Below, piece by piece: positions 1-8,210 of a stretch of DNA of 64,000 bases. Positions within the stretch are counted from its first letter, which is position 1. Each line of letters starts with the position of its first letter. The translations under genes were made by a program, and so were the position numbers. The notes beneath the pieces are model-generated. The model had not been told where the DNA came from. It saw only the letters and a list, made by a program, of their open reading frames with translations, and ran no database searches. The DNA lies in assembly GCA_030746555.1 (NCBI GenBank), contig JASLMK010000053.1:1-64000 (forward strand). The letters are read 5' to 3'. This DNA is from Planctomycetota bacterium. Lineage in GTDB: Bacteria; Planctomycetota; UBA1135; GCA-002686595.

Positions 1-1653
1 GCGCGCCTCGCGCTCGAGGAGCTCGACCTGCTCCCCCTCCCCCGAGGCCAGGGCGCTCTCCAGCTCGAACTGCACGCGGCGCAGCTGGGCCAGGGTGTTG
101 GTCAGGCGCGCTGAGCGCAGCCCTCCCAGGAGCTCGGAGCGCCTCGGGTCCGCGAGAGGATCCGCGATCTCCCGCGAGAGGCCCGCAGGAGGCTCGAAGC
201 CGGGCAGCTCGAAGGGCGCGACGGCGGCCAGGAGCCGCCCGAACTCGGCCTGCACGGCGAGGCAGCGTGACACCGGCCAGGCGGGGTGGGGCGCGCGGGC
301 GAAGAGCAGGCGGTAGGGGCTCAGGCCGCCCTCGAAGAGGCCGTCGAGGGAGCGCACCTCCGGCTCGTCGGAGGCGGCGGCGAGCACCTGGGCCTCGAGG
401 ACCAGGCGGTGCGCCAAGCGTGCCCGTTCCAGGGAGCTCGGGTCGGTCGCGCCGCGGCCGCGGGCCAGGCCCGCCAGGGCACGCACGAACTCGAGCAGGG
501 CGCGCTCGTGCAGGAGCTCGTGCTGCGCCGAGAGGCCCGCCCGCCCGGCGAGGTCGAAGCGCTCCGCCAGCAGGCCGTCGAGCAGCTCCGCGCCGCGGGC
601 AAAGGCCTCCTCCGCATCTTCGCCGCGGTCGGCGGCCAGGTGCGCGACGCCCTCGAGGTAGGCGGCGAGCCAACGCCAGCGACGGGCGGCGAGGACCGGC
701 TCGGCCAGACGCGCGCGCCCGAGGTCCCGCGCCGCAGCCAGGGCCCCGGAGCCGTCGAGGCCGTGCCGCAGGGAGTGGACCGCCCGGCGCAGGAGGGCCT
801 CGCGGGCATCGAGGCCCTCCTCCGCGAGGTGCGCCAGGAGGCGCTCGGCGCGCTCGACGTGGTCGAGCTCGCGCAGGCGCGAGATCAGGGTGTCTACGGC
901 CCGGGCGGCGGCGGCGCGCACGGGCGGGGCGGGGTGGGCCAGGGCCAGCAGGAGCGGCGCACGCTCGGCGGCCAGCTCACCGCCGTCGGAGCGCTCGGCC
1001 AGGCCGCGGGCGTAGGCCTCCAGGAGCGCCGCCAGGACGTCGTCCGGCGTGCGCGCGGCCGTGGGTCCCGCGGCGCTCGCGGGGAGCGCGAAGCCGGCGC
1101 GCACGCGCTCGACGACGGCCCGACTCCCCGGCCCCACCCGGGCCAGCTCGGCCGCGGCCTCCCCCCGCTCGGGAGCCGGCCAACCGTCGACCAGGGCGGC
1201 CAGCGCCGCCACGGCCCACTCGCCGCCGAGGGCTCCCGCGGCGGCGAGGATCTCCGAGCGCACCCGCGCCGAGCTCTCGGCGATCCCGCCCTGGGCCAGG
1301 GCTCGCGCGCGCACCGCGCTCCCCGCGGCGTCGGTGGCGACCCGGCCCAGGAACCTGACCAGGAGCACGCGCACCTCGGCGTCCCCGTCGGTGAGGTGCT
1401 CGACGGCGGAGGAGACCGAGGCCCCCTCGGAGCGCTCGAGGACCCAGCGGGCGCGGGCGCGCCGCTCTCCCAGGGGAGCGGCGGCGAAGCCGCTCCAAAC
1501 TCGCTCGCGGCCCTCGGCACCCAGCTCGGCCAGGGCCTCGGCCGCGGCCCGCGAGCGTTGCGCGTCGTGAGAGGCCAGGGCGCTCGTCAGGTCGTCGGTG
1601 GCCGCGAGCCCTAGGGCGAGCCACGCGGTGACGGCCATGCCCGCGGCGGTCAC
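1..1653 (-). CDS. HEAT-like repeat protein, C-terminus beyond window
   Basis: The frame is open from GTG 1653 to the first base of the window, so at least 551 residues are present and the C-terminus is missing. The product is extremely rich in Ala, Leu, Glu and Arg, with repeated amphipathic helices of the HEAT/Armadillo type. The N-terminus (GTG, then Met6 and an Ala/Leu-rich stretch) could be a short signal or membrane segment. The start is supported by AGGAGG seven bases upstream and by a 4-base GTGA overlap with the end of the preceding sigma-54-type activator gene, so the two are probably co-transcribed. ATG 1638 is an alternative start. HEAT repeats usually act as protein-interaction scaffolds; no catalytic motif was seen. 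The role is unknown. Confidence 0.6.
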   Translation of the reverse strand, partial: MTAAGMAVTAWLALGLAATDDLTSALASHDAQRSRAAAEALAELGAEGRERVWSGFAAAPLGERRARARWVLERSEGASVSSAVEHLTDGDAEVRVLLVRFLGRVATDAAGSAVRARALAQGGIAESSARVRSEILAAAGALGGEWAVAALAALVDGWPAPERGEAAAELARVGPGSRAVVERVRAGFALPASAAGPTAARTPDDVLAALLEAYARGLAERSDGGELAAERAPLLLALAHPAPPVRAAAARAVDTLISRLRELDHVERAERLLAHLAEEGLDAREALLRRAVHSLRHGLDGSGALAAARDLGRARLAEPVLAARRWRWLAAYLEGVAHLAADRGEDAEEAFARGAELLDGLLAERFDLAGRAGLSAQHELLHERALLEFVRALAGLARGRGATDPSSLERARLAHRLVLEAQVLAAASDEPEVRSLDGLFEGGLSPYRLLFARAPHPAWPVSRCLAVQAEFGRLLAAVAPFELPGFEPPAGLSREIADPLADPRRSELLGGLRSARLTNTLAQLRRVQFELESALASGEGEQVELLEREAR

Positions 1654-2633
1654 GCTCCGCCCTCCTCGCCGCGCCTACGGCGGTATTCGAAGGCGCGGCG
1701 AGTGAGACCCAACTGGCGTGCGGCGGCGCTGGCGTTGCCGCGGTTCTCGGCCAGGGCCTCCTCGATCAGGGCCCGACCGAGCTCGTCGACGCCCAGCCCC
1801 AGGCCGAGGGCAGCGCGCGCCAGGCGCCGGACATCGCCCTCCAAGGGCTCGGCGAGGAACGCCAGCTCCCCCGCCTCCACCGGCCGCGGCTCGCCCTCGG
1901 GCGTCAGGACCAGGGTGCGCTCGACGGCGTTCTCCAGCTCGCGCACGTTCCCCGGCCAAGGATGGGCCGCGATGAGCTCGAGCGCCTCCGAGGAGAAGGG
2001 CCGCGGGGCCACGCCCAGTCGCTCCCCGACCCTGCGCGCCAGCTCCTCCGTCAAGGCCGGCAGGTCCGCGCGGCGCGCCCGCAGAGGCGGGACGCGCAGG
2101 ACGGCGACGGCCAGACGGAAGTAGAGGTCCTCGCGGAAGCGGCCCGCGGCGACCTCCTCCCGCAGGGCGCGCCCGCTGGTGGCGACGACGCGCGCGTCTA
2201 CGGGTACCGAGCTCTCGGCGCCCAGGGGCTCGACCACGCGCTCCTGCAGGACGCGCAGGAGCTTGACCTGCAGGTCCTCGGGCAGGGTCTCGATCCCGTC
2301 GAGGACGATCGTCCCGCCCTCGGCGGCGCGGAAGCGCCCGGGCCTCGCCCGGGCGGCGCCGGTGAAGGCCCCCTCCTCGTGGCCGAAGAGCTCCGCCTCG
2401 ACCAGAGTCGGCGCCAGGGCCGCCAGGCCGACCTCCACGAGGGGGCCGGTCGACCGCGCCCCCGCAGCGTGCAGGCGTCGGGCCGCCTCGGTCTTGCCGG
2501 TCCCGCTCTCTCCCTCCAGGAGCACGCTCACGTCCGAGGCGGCGAGGCGCTCGAGCTCGCCCTCGAAGGCGCGAGCCGCCTCGCTGGCGGAGGCCGGATC
2601 GGGATCGGGGCGCTGGGGAGGAGGGGGGCTCAA
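1650..2633 (-). CDS. Sigma-54-type AAA+ transcriptional activator, short form
   Basis: The predicted protein of about 327 residues is a nearly bare AAA+ activator: Walker A GESGTGKT (residues 41-48), the sigma-54 contact loop GAFTGA (88-93), a Walker B strand (107-113), an arginine-finger segment FREDLYFRL, and a C-terminal Fis-type helix-turn-helix. No receiver, GAF or PAS domain precedes the ATPase, so it may be constitutive or controlled by a partner. The usual Walker B Asp-Glu is Asp-Gly here, which removes the residue normally needed for ATP hydrolysis. Start choice: the only in-frame start that leaves room for a promoter of the divergent nusA is TTG 2633, which sits just ahead of the AAA+ fold. 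The open frame continues to 2969 with no recognisable domain. The gene is followed with a GTGA overlap by the HEAT-like gene. Confidence 0.75.
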   Translation of the reverse strand: MSPPPPQRPDPDPASASEAARAFEGELERLAASDVSVLLEGESGTGKTEAARRLHAAGARSTGPLVEVGLAALAPTLVEAELFGHEEGAFTGAARARPGRFRAAEGGTIVLDGIETLPEDLQVKLLRVLQERVVEPLGAESSVPVDARVVATSGRALREEVAAGRFREDLYFRLAVAVLRVPPLRARRADLPALTEELARRVGERLGVAPRPFSSEALELIAAHPWPGNVRELENAVERTLVLTPEGEPRPVEAGELAFLAEPLEGDVRRLARAALGLGLGVDELGRALIEEALAENRGNASAAARQLGLTRRAFEYRRRRGEEGGA

Positions 2634-2971
2634 GGCTTGGCGGAGGTCGCGGGGAGCCGACGCGGGGATGCCGGGCTGCCTCCCACCCCCCGTTGACTCG
2701 CCCCCGTCGATATACCAAACTGTCCGGTCCGCCGAGACTGCCCAGGGCGAGCGTGACCCGGATCGTGAGGTTCCGGGACGTGCTTCCCCCGTGTCCAGCC
2801 TCGACGGCAGACAATCCGTTCCAGGTGCGGAAGGGGCCTGACGGCCTCGGGGAAGCGGTCTCGGCCGACCCCGGGGCCGCGTCGCGTCCCGACCGCTCCA
2901 GACTGCGCGGGCCTCGATTGCCGCGCACGCCGATTCGACCGAGCCACGACCGCCAGGCCCAAGACCCAAGC
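2634..2971. promoter_or_regulatory. Divergent intergenic region, activator gene / nusA
   Basis: This 338-base stretch lies between the TTG start of the minus-strand activator and the ATG of nusA. It contains a relatively AT-rich patch around 2707-2722. TTGACT at 2693-2698 resembles a -35 box for the plus strand, but no good -10 box lies 16-18 bases downstream. TATATC (minus strand, 2714-2709) resembles a -10 box for the activator gene. No small gene is supported. The long distance to nusA leaves room for a leader RNA, as is common for nusA operons. Confidence 0.3.
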
Positions 2972-4183
2972 ATGAACCAGGAAGACCTGCTGCGGATGAT
3001 CGACGTCATCCACCGCGAGAAGGACATCCCCAAGGAGAGGATCTTCCTCGGCTTGGAGGATGCGCTGGCCGCGGGCATCCGCCGACGCCTGGGCGCGGGT
3101 GAGGACCTGGTCGTGACCATCGACCGCCAGTCGGGCGAGGTCAAGATGGAGGACGAGGAGGAGGAGTACGAGTTCGACCTCGCCGTCCTCGGACGCATCG
3201 TCGCCCAGGCCGTCAAGCAGGGCTTCCTGCAGCGCGTGCGGGAGGAGGAGCGCGACGTCCTCTACGAGGAGTACGAGGCGCGCGTCGGCCAGCTGGTGAA
3301 CGGCGTCGTCCAGCGCTTCGAGGGCGACTACGTGATCGTCAACCTCGGCCGCGTCGAGGCCCAGCTGGGCAAGGAAGACCGGGTGCGGGGAGAGACCTAC
3401 ACCCCCGGCGACCGCATCCGCGCCCTCCTGGTCGAGGTGCGCAAGGAGGGCTCGCGCGTGCGCCTGCTCATCAGCCGCACCCACCCCGACCTCGTGCGGC
3501 GTCTCTTCGACCTCGAGGTGCCCGAGATCGCCGACGGCATCATCGACATCCGACGCGTGGTGCGCGAGCCCGGCTACCGCACGAAGATGGCGGTCATCTC
3601 CCAGGACCCCAAGATCGACTGCATCGGCGCCTGCGTCGGAGTGCGGGGATCACGAATCAAGGCGGTCATCGACGAGCTGCGAGGCGAGCGCATCGACATC
3701 ATCCGCTGGAGCGACTCCCTGGAGACGCTGATCATGAACGGCCTCAAGCCGGCGGTGATCCACCTCGACAACATCTTCCCCGACATCGACCACCACCGCG
3801 CGATCGTGATCGTCGACGAGGACCAGCAGTCCCTCGCGATCGGCAAGAAGGGCCAGAACGTGCGCCTGGCGAGCAAGCTCTGCGGCTGGGAGATCGACCT
3901 GCAGACACGGGCGGAGTTCGAGGCCGACGGCTCCGAAGCCAGCGGGGATGGCGCCGAGGCCGACCCCGAGGCCCAGCCGGGGGTCGAGGACGCCGACCAG
4001 GCGCCCCCCGCCCTCGAGGAAGCGCCCCCCGCCGCGGCGGAGGTGCCGCCGGCCGACGCTGAATCCGCGCCGGGGGAGGCCGCCGAGGCGGCTCCTGACG
4101 CAAGCGAGCAGGAACCCGCCCCATCGGAGCTCGCGCCCTCGGATGAGCCGGTGAGCCCCCCCGAGGCTCCCGTCGAACCCTGA
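2972..4183 (+). CDS. nusA: Transcription termination/antitermination factor NusA
   Basis: NusA binds RNA polymerase and nascent RNA and modulates pausing, termination and antitermination. The 403-residue product has the N-terminal polymerase-binding domain (1-105), an S1 domain (about 106-172), and two KH modules, the second with the GKKGQNVRLA motif near residues 291-300. The last 90 residues form a low-complexity tail rich in Glu, Ala and Pro, in place of the C-terminal acidic repeats of enterobacterial NusA. It starts the nusA-infB-rbfA cluster. The rimP gene usually found just upstream is not here; a divergent activator occupies that position. The start at 2972 begins with the typical MNQEDLLRMID sequence; the open frame upstream has no family similarity. 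Confidence 0.96.
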   Translation: MNQEDLLRMIDVIHREKDIPKERIFLGLEDALAAGIRRRLGAGEDLVVTIDRQSGEVKMEDEEEEYEFDLAVLGRIVAQAVKQGFLQRVREEERDVLYEEYEARVGQLVNGVVQRFEGDYVIVNLGRVEAQLGKEDRVRGETYTPGDRIRALLVEVRKEGSRVRLLISRTHPDLVRRLFDLEVPEIADGIIDIRRVVREPGYRTKMAVISQDPKIDCIGACVGVRGSRIKAVIDELRGERIDIIRWSDSLETLIMNGLKPAVIHLDNIFPDIDHHRAIVIVDEDQQSLAIGKKGQNVRLASKLCGWEIDLQTRAEFEADGSEASGDGAEADPEAQPGVEDADQAPPALEEAPPAAAEVPPADAESAPGEAAEAAPDASEQEPAPSELAPSDEPVSPPEAPVEP

Positions 4184-4246
4184 CTCCGATTCGGGCGCAA
4201 CCCTGATCGCTCCAACGCAGACCCCCCGATCGACCCAACCACCACC

Positions 4247-6979
4247 GTGGCCAAGAAGCGCATACACGAACTCGCCAAGGAGTACGGCCTGACCGGCAAG
4301 GACCTCGCAGCCAAGCTGCGCGACCGAGGGTTCAGCCAGGTCAAGAGCCACATGACGGCGATCGACGACATCGAGCTGCTCCAGATCCAGGGAGTGCTCG
4401 AGGCTCACGGGATCGTCCCGATCACCTCCGGCGACGACGAGACCGTCGAGTCCCTCGGCGGCGGACTGATCCTGCGCAAGAAGAAGAAGCGCAAGGCTCC
4501 TCCGGCGGAGGCCGCCGACGAGCCGGCGCCCGAGGAGGCCCGGCAGCCCGAGGTCCCCGCCGAGGAGGAAGTGACGGCGATGGAGGCGGCCGCCCCGGTG
4601 GACGTGCCTGCCACAGAGCCCGCGGTCGAAGCGGAGCCGGAGCAGGAGCAGGAGCCGGAGCTTGAAGCCGAGTCGGCGACCGAGCCGGAGGCCGTCGAAG
4701 CCGCCGGGGCGCCCGGTGGCGCCGCGGAGGAGGGTGCCGGGCCCTCCACCTCCGCCGAGAGCGTACAGCCGGAGGTCGACGACGAGGCGCCGGCGGAGGA
4801 GCCCGCCGAGGAGGAGGCCGTTCCCGAGGCGCCCGAGCCCGCCGCCACGACGAAGACCAGAGAGCCCGCCGGTCCCCAGGGGAAGGTCGTCGGGTTCATC
4901 GACCTCTCCAAGGTCAAGACCACCCAGCCGCGGCGCAGCGAGTCGCGGCGCCTCGACTCTTCCGACGAGTTCATGCCCGACGTGCGGCCGACCCTGCGGC
5001 ACGATCCACGGCGGGCGATGATGCGCGGCGACCGCGGTTCCCGCGACAGCCTCTCCGCCGCCCAGCTGCGCGAACGCGAAGCGGGCCGCTACCTGCGCCG
5101 CGGCCGTGGCGGTCCCGGCGCGGCCGAGCGCCGCCCGAAGAGCCGCCGGGACGGCCCCTCGGGGTCGCCCTTCAGCGGGAGCACGGTCAAGATCGAGACC
5201 CCCATCACCCTCAAGAAGCTGGCGGAGGCCCTCGCGGTCAAGTCGAACCAGCTGATGCAGATCGCCTTCCGCCAGCTCGGGTTCGGCTCGGTGAAGAGCC
5301 AGAACGAGGTCATCGAAGAGGACACGGCGGTCCTGCTCGCCGGCGAGCTCGACGTGGAACTCGACATCATCCACGAAGTCGAGGCGGAGGAGACCCTGAT
5401 CGAGGGCCTGAAGAAGAAGCGCTCGGAGGTCGGCGAGGAGCACCTCGCCGAGCGCAGCCCGACCCTGGCCTTCCTGGGGCACGTGGACCACGGCAAGACG
5501 ACCTTGATCGACGCCATCCGACAGTCCCAGGTGGCGGACGGCGAGGACGGCGGCATCACCCAGCACATCGGCGCCTATCAGGTCACGACCGACGCCGGAC
5601 ACAGCCTGACGGTCATCGACACCCCCGGTCACGCCGCCTTCACCGGCATGCGGGCGCGGGGAGCACGGGCGGTCGACGTGGTCGTGCTCGTGGTCGCCGC
5701 CGACGCCGGTGTCCAGCCCCAGACCGAGGAGGCGGTCGCCCACGCACGGGCGGCCTCCACCCCCATCGTGGTCGCGATGACCAAGGTGGACCGCGCCGAG
5801 GCCAACCCCCAGCGCGTGCTCCAACAGCTCGGCGGCCTCGAGCTCCATCCCGAGGCCTACGGCGGGGAGACGGGCGTGGTCGAGGTCAGCGGGATCACGG
5901 GACAGGGCATCCAGGAACTCCTCGAGCGCGTCGTGCTCGAGTCGGAGATCCTCGAGCTGCAGTGCCACCCCGAGAGCCCGGCCGTCGGCGTCGTCCTGGA
6001 GGCCGAGGTCCAGCAGGGCAAGGGCATCGTCGCGCAACTCCTGGTCCAGGACGGGACCCTCTCGCGCGGGGACGTCATCCTGGCCGGCGAGGGCTACGGG
6101 AAGGTGCGCTCGATGCACGACGACCGTGACGAGCTCCTCGAGCAGGCGGGTCCCTCGACGCCGGTCGAGTGTTCGGGCCTGTCGGCCCTGCCCGGCATCG
6201 GCGAGCCGTTCCACGTGGTCGACAAGCTCGAGGAAGCCAAGGAGGTCGCCGAGGAGCGCTCGCGCAAGAGCCGCGCCGCGACCATGGCCGAGCGCCGCCG
6301 CGCCGACACCGAGGGCCTGCTCCAGCAGGTGACCTCGGGCAACAAGCGCGAGCTGGTGAACATCATCATCCGGGCCGACGTCCAGGGCTCGGCCGAGGTC
6401 CTACGCCAGGCCGTGGGCGACCTGGCCCACGAAGAGGTCGAGGCGCGCGTGCTGCAGGTCGGCGTCGGCGCGGTGAACGAGAACGACATCCTGCTGGCAT
6501 CCACCTCCGAGGCATTGGTGGTCGCCTTCCGCGTCGGCGTGAACGCCGAGGCGCGCAAGACCGCGGACCGGGAGAACATCGAGATCAAGAACTTCGGTGT
6601 CCTCTACGACGTGCTCGACCACGTCCGCGGCCTGATGGAAGGCAGCCTCGCCCCCGAGGTGCGCGAGGAGATCACCGGCCACGCCGAGATCCGCCGCGTG
6701 TTCCGCTCCTCGAAGTTCGGCAACATCGCGGGATGTTTCGTCCTCGATGGCACGATCGCCCGCGACCAGAGGGTGCGGCTCTTGCGCGACGGCACCGTGG
6801 TCCATGCCGGCCGCCTGGCGTCGATCCGCCGCGAGAAGGACGACGCCCGGGAGGTCCGCGAGGGCTTCGAGTGCGGTCTGCTCCTGAGGGGCTACAACGA
6901 CATCCGGGAGAACGACGTGATCGAGGCCTTCAAGGAGATCGAGATCAAGCGGACGCTCTCCTCCCCGACGGTCGGCTGA
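4247..6979 (+). CDS. infB: Translation initiation factor IF-2
   Basis: IF-2 is the GTPase that places initiator fMet-tRNA on the 30S subunit and drives subunit joining. The 910-residue protein begins at GTG 4247 with the IF2N-type helix-turn-helix ([12 protein letters not shown]). A long Glu/Ala/Pro linker (about residues 85-215) and an Arg-rich stretch follow, then a second IF2N domain (about 320-380). The G domain carries GHVDHGKT (about 410-417), DTPGH (about 458) and TKVD, and is followed by the domain II/III/IV barrels. Motifs are intact and the length is normal for a large bacterial IF-2. It lies 63 bases after nusA and 16 before rbfA. Confidence 0.97.
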   Translation: MAKKRIHELAKEYGLTGKDLAAKLRDRGFSQVKSHMTAIDDIELLQIQGVLEAHGIVPITSGDDETVESLGGGLILRKKKKRKAPPAEAADEPAPEEARQPEVPAEEEVTAMEAAAPVDVPATEPAVEAEPEQEQEPELEAESATEPEAVEAAGAPGGAAEEGAGPSTSAESVQPEVDDEAPAEEPAEEEAVPEAPEPAATTKTREPAGPQGKVVGFIDLSKVKTTQPRRSESRRLDSSDEFMPDVRPTLRHDPRRAMMRGDRGSRDSLSAAQLREREAGRYLRRGRGGPGAAERRPKSRRDGPSGSPFSGSTVKIETPITLKKLAEALAVKSNQLMQIAFRQLGFGSVKSQNEVIEEDTAVLLAGELDVELDIIHEVEAEETLIEGLKKKRSEVGEEHLAERSPTLAFLGHVDHGKTTLIDAIRQSQVADGEDGGITQHIGAYQVTTDAGHSLTVIDTPGHAAFTGMRARGARAVDVVVLVVAADAGVQPQTEEAVAHARAASTPIVVAMTKVDRAEANPQRVLQQLGGLELHPEAYGGETGVVEVSGITGQGIQELLERVVLESEILELQCHPESPAVGVVLEAEVQQGKGIVAQLLVQDGTLSRGDVILAGEGYGKVRSMHDDRDELLEQAGPSTPVECSGLSALPGIGEPFHVVDKLEEAKEVAEERSRKSRAATMAERRRADTEGLLQQVTSGNKRELVNIIIRADVQGSAEVLRQAVGDLAHEEVEARVLQVGVGAVNENDILLASTSEALVVAFRVGVNAEARKTADRENIEIKNFGVLYDVLDHVRGLMEGSLAPEVREEITGHAEIRRVFRSSKFGNIAGCFVLDGTIARDQRVRLLRDGTVVHAGRLASIRREKDDAREVREGFECGLLLRGYNDIRENDVIEAFKEIEIKRTLSSPTVG

Positions 6980-6995
6980 CCCGCCGCGAGGCCCG

Positions 6996-7415
6996 ATGGC
7001 CAACCCCCGCACGATCGCGAGGCTCGAAGCCCGCATCAAGAGCCGCGTCGCGCACTGCATCCAGTTCGAGCTCAAGGACCCGCGCTCGGCCTTCGTCACG
7101 CTCACCCGCGTAGAGCTCTCCACGGACCTCACCCACGCGCGCGTGTTCTGGTCGACCCTGGGCGGCGAGCCCGAACGCAATCGGGTCGCCGGCATGCTCG
7201 CCGACGCCTCCGGCTTCGTCCAACGGCAGCTCGGACGAGTCCTGGAGACGCGCACGATCCCGCGCCTGCGCTTCGTCTACGACGAGTCGATCGCCCGCGC
7301 CGCACAGCTCGACGAGCTGATCAGCACGGCGCGCGCGCGCGACCTCGAAATCCGGCCGGAGGGAGACGACGAAGACCAGGACGCTCCGACCACCGAGCCG
7401 CCCGCAAGGGAGTGA
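6996..7415 (+). CDS. rbfA: 30S ribosome-binding factor RbfA
   Basis: RbfA is a small KH-like protein that binds the 30S subunit during late 16S rRNA maturation and cold adaptation. The 139-residue product has the family pattern: an N-terminal basic helix, LKDPRSAFVTLTRVELSTDL (the KH core), ARVFWSTLGG, and the C-terminal IPRLRFVYDES. A short acidic tail rich in Asp, Glu and Pro follows. Its place directly after infB is the classical arrangement. The next gene starts four bases after its stop, so it is probably translationally coupled to the lipoprotein that follows. The truB gene often found next is absent. Confidence 0.94.
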   Translation: MANPRTIARLEARIKSRVAHCIQFELKDPRSAFVTLTRVELSTDLTHARVFWSTLGGEPERNRVAGMLADASGFVQRQLGRVLETRTIPRLRFVYDESIARAAQLDELISTARARDLEIRPEGDDEDQDAPTTEPPARE

Positions 7416-7419
7416 CCGC

Positions 7420-8142
7420 GTGCCGCATCCCATCAAGTCCCTCTCCCCTCTCCTCTTCCTCGTCGCGGCCTGCGCGAGCGGCGGGGCGATGCGGACTCCG
7501 GTGGAGGTTCAGGTCTGGGGTTCGCTGCCGGGCATGCACAAGCGCGGGGAGATCGAGGCCCTCGTCCACCTCGACACCCTGCTCCCCGCCGAGCACGCCG
7601 TGGGCCTGGGCGCACGTGCGGGCCTCTTGGGCGAGATCACCGTGACCGAAGGGGCGGCGTTCGTCGCCCGATCGAATGGGTCGCGGGACGTGGTCCACGC
7701 CGCCGAGCGCGCTGCCGACGACGGTGCCTGCCTGCTCGTGTGGGCCGAGGTGCCGCGCTGGCGGACCGTGACGGTCGAGCACGCCGTGCCGATGGCTCGT
7801 CTCGGCGAGTTCCTGGCCGAGAAGGTCGGCCACGCGGGCCCGACGCCCTTCCGCATCCTGGGCAGGTTCACGGAGCTGGACTGGCACGTGGTCGACGGCC
7901 CCACGGCCCCGGGGATCGAGGCCTCCTGCGAGGCCCACAGCGCCGCCGGCGTGCAGTCGCAAGCCGAGGGGGGCGTCGAGGCAGAGCTCGTCGGGTTCTG
8001 GTCCACCCGGCACAAGGCCATCTTCACGCGGCACGACTCCCTGCACCACACGCACGTCGTCGTGCGCGGTGGCGAGCCTCGCAGCGGACACGTCGACGGC
8101 GGCGTGATCCCCGCGGGCTCCGCCCTGCTGCTCCCCGAGTAG
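7420..8142 (+). CDS. Alpha-acetolactate decarboxylase-like lipoprotein
   Basis: The 240-residue product resembles BudA/AlsD, the zinc enzyme that converts alpha-acetolactate to acetoin. It has an early segment ALVHLDTLLPAEHAVGLGA, a central GEITVTEG strand, and a C-terminal cluster HHTHVV...GHVDGG in which three histidines match the spacing of the AlsD zinc ligands (HxH, then a third about ten residues on). The N-terminus ends in a lipobox-like LLFLVAAC (Cys about 16), which predicts an exported lipoprotein; that is odd for a cytoplasmic acetoin enzyme. Start GTG 7420 lies four bases after rbfA. No acetolactate synthase or acetoin gene is nearby. It may be a binding or redirected member of the family. 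Confidence 0.6.
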   Translation: MPHPIKSLSPLLFLVAACASGGAMRTPVEVQVWGSLPGMHKRGEIEALVHLDTLLPAEHAVGLGARAGLLGEITVTEGAAFVARSNGSRDVVHAAERAADDGACLLVWAEVPRWRTVTVEHAVPMARLGEFLAEKVGHAGPTPFRILGRFTELDWHVVDGPTAPGIEASCEAHSAAGVQSQAEGGVEAELVGFWSTRHKAIFTRHDSLHHTHVVVRGGEPRSGHVDGGVIPAGSALLLPE

Positions 8143-8161
8143 GCCGACCGCGGGCTAGGAA

Positions 8162-8210
8162 GACGGCCGGTTGCGAAGTCTGGTGTGCGTGTTCATGAAG
8201 AACCCGGGCT
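8162..8210 (+). repeat. Dispersed repeat, single copy of the 23.5-kb element arm
   Basis: This 49-base sequence in the gap between two convergent genes matches 23671-23719 in the same orientation with only three mismatches that I could count. An inverted, more diverged copy lies at 23521-23569. Its last bases overlap the stop codon of the minus-strand cytochrome gene, so the element contributes that gene's TAG. It could be a REP/MITE-like sequence or a conserved 3-prime processing or termination signal. Confidence 0.65.

Noticed and set aside
1650-2969. Longer start of the sigma-54 activator at 2969
   Set aside because: The extra 112 residues have no domain and would leave two bases between divergent starts, with no space for the nusA promoter; TTG 2633 precedes the AAA+ fold directly.
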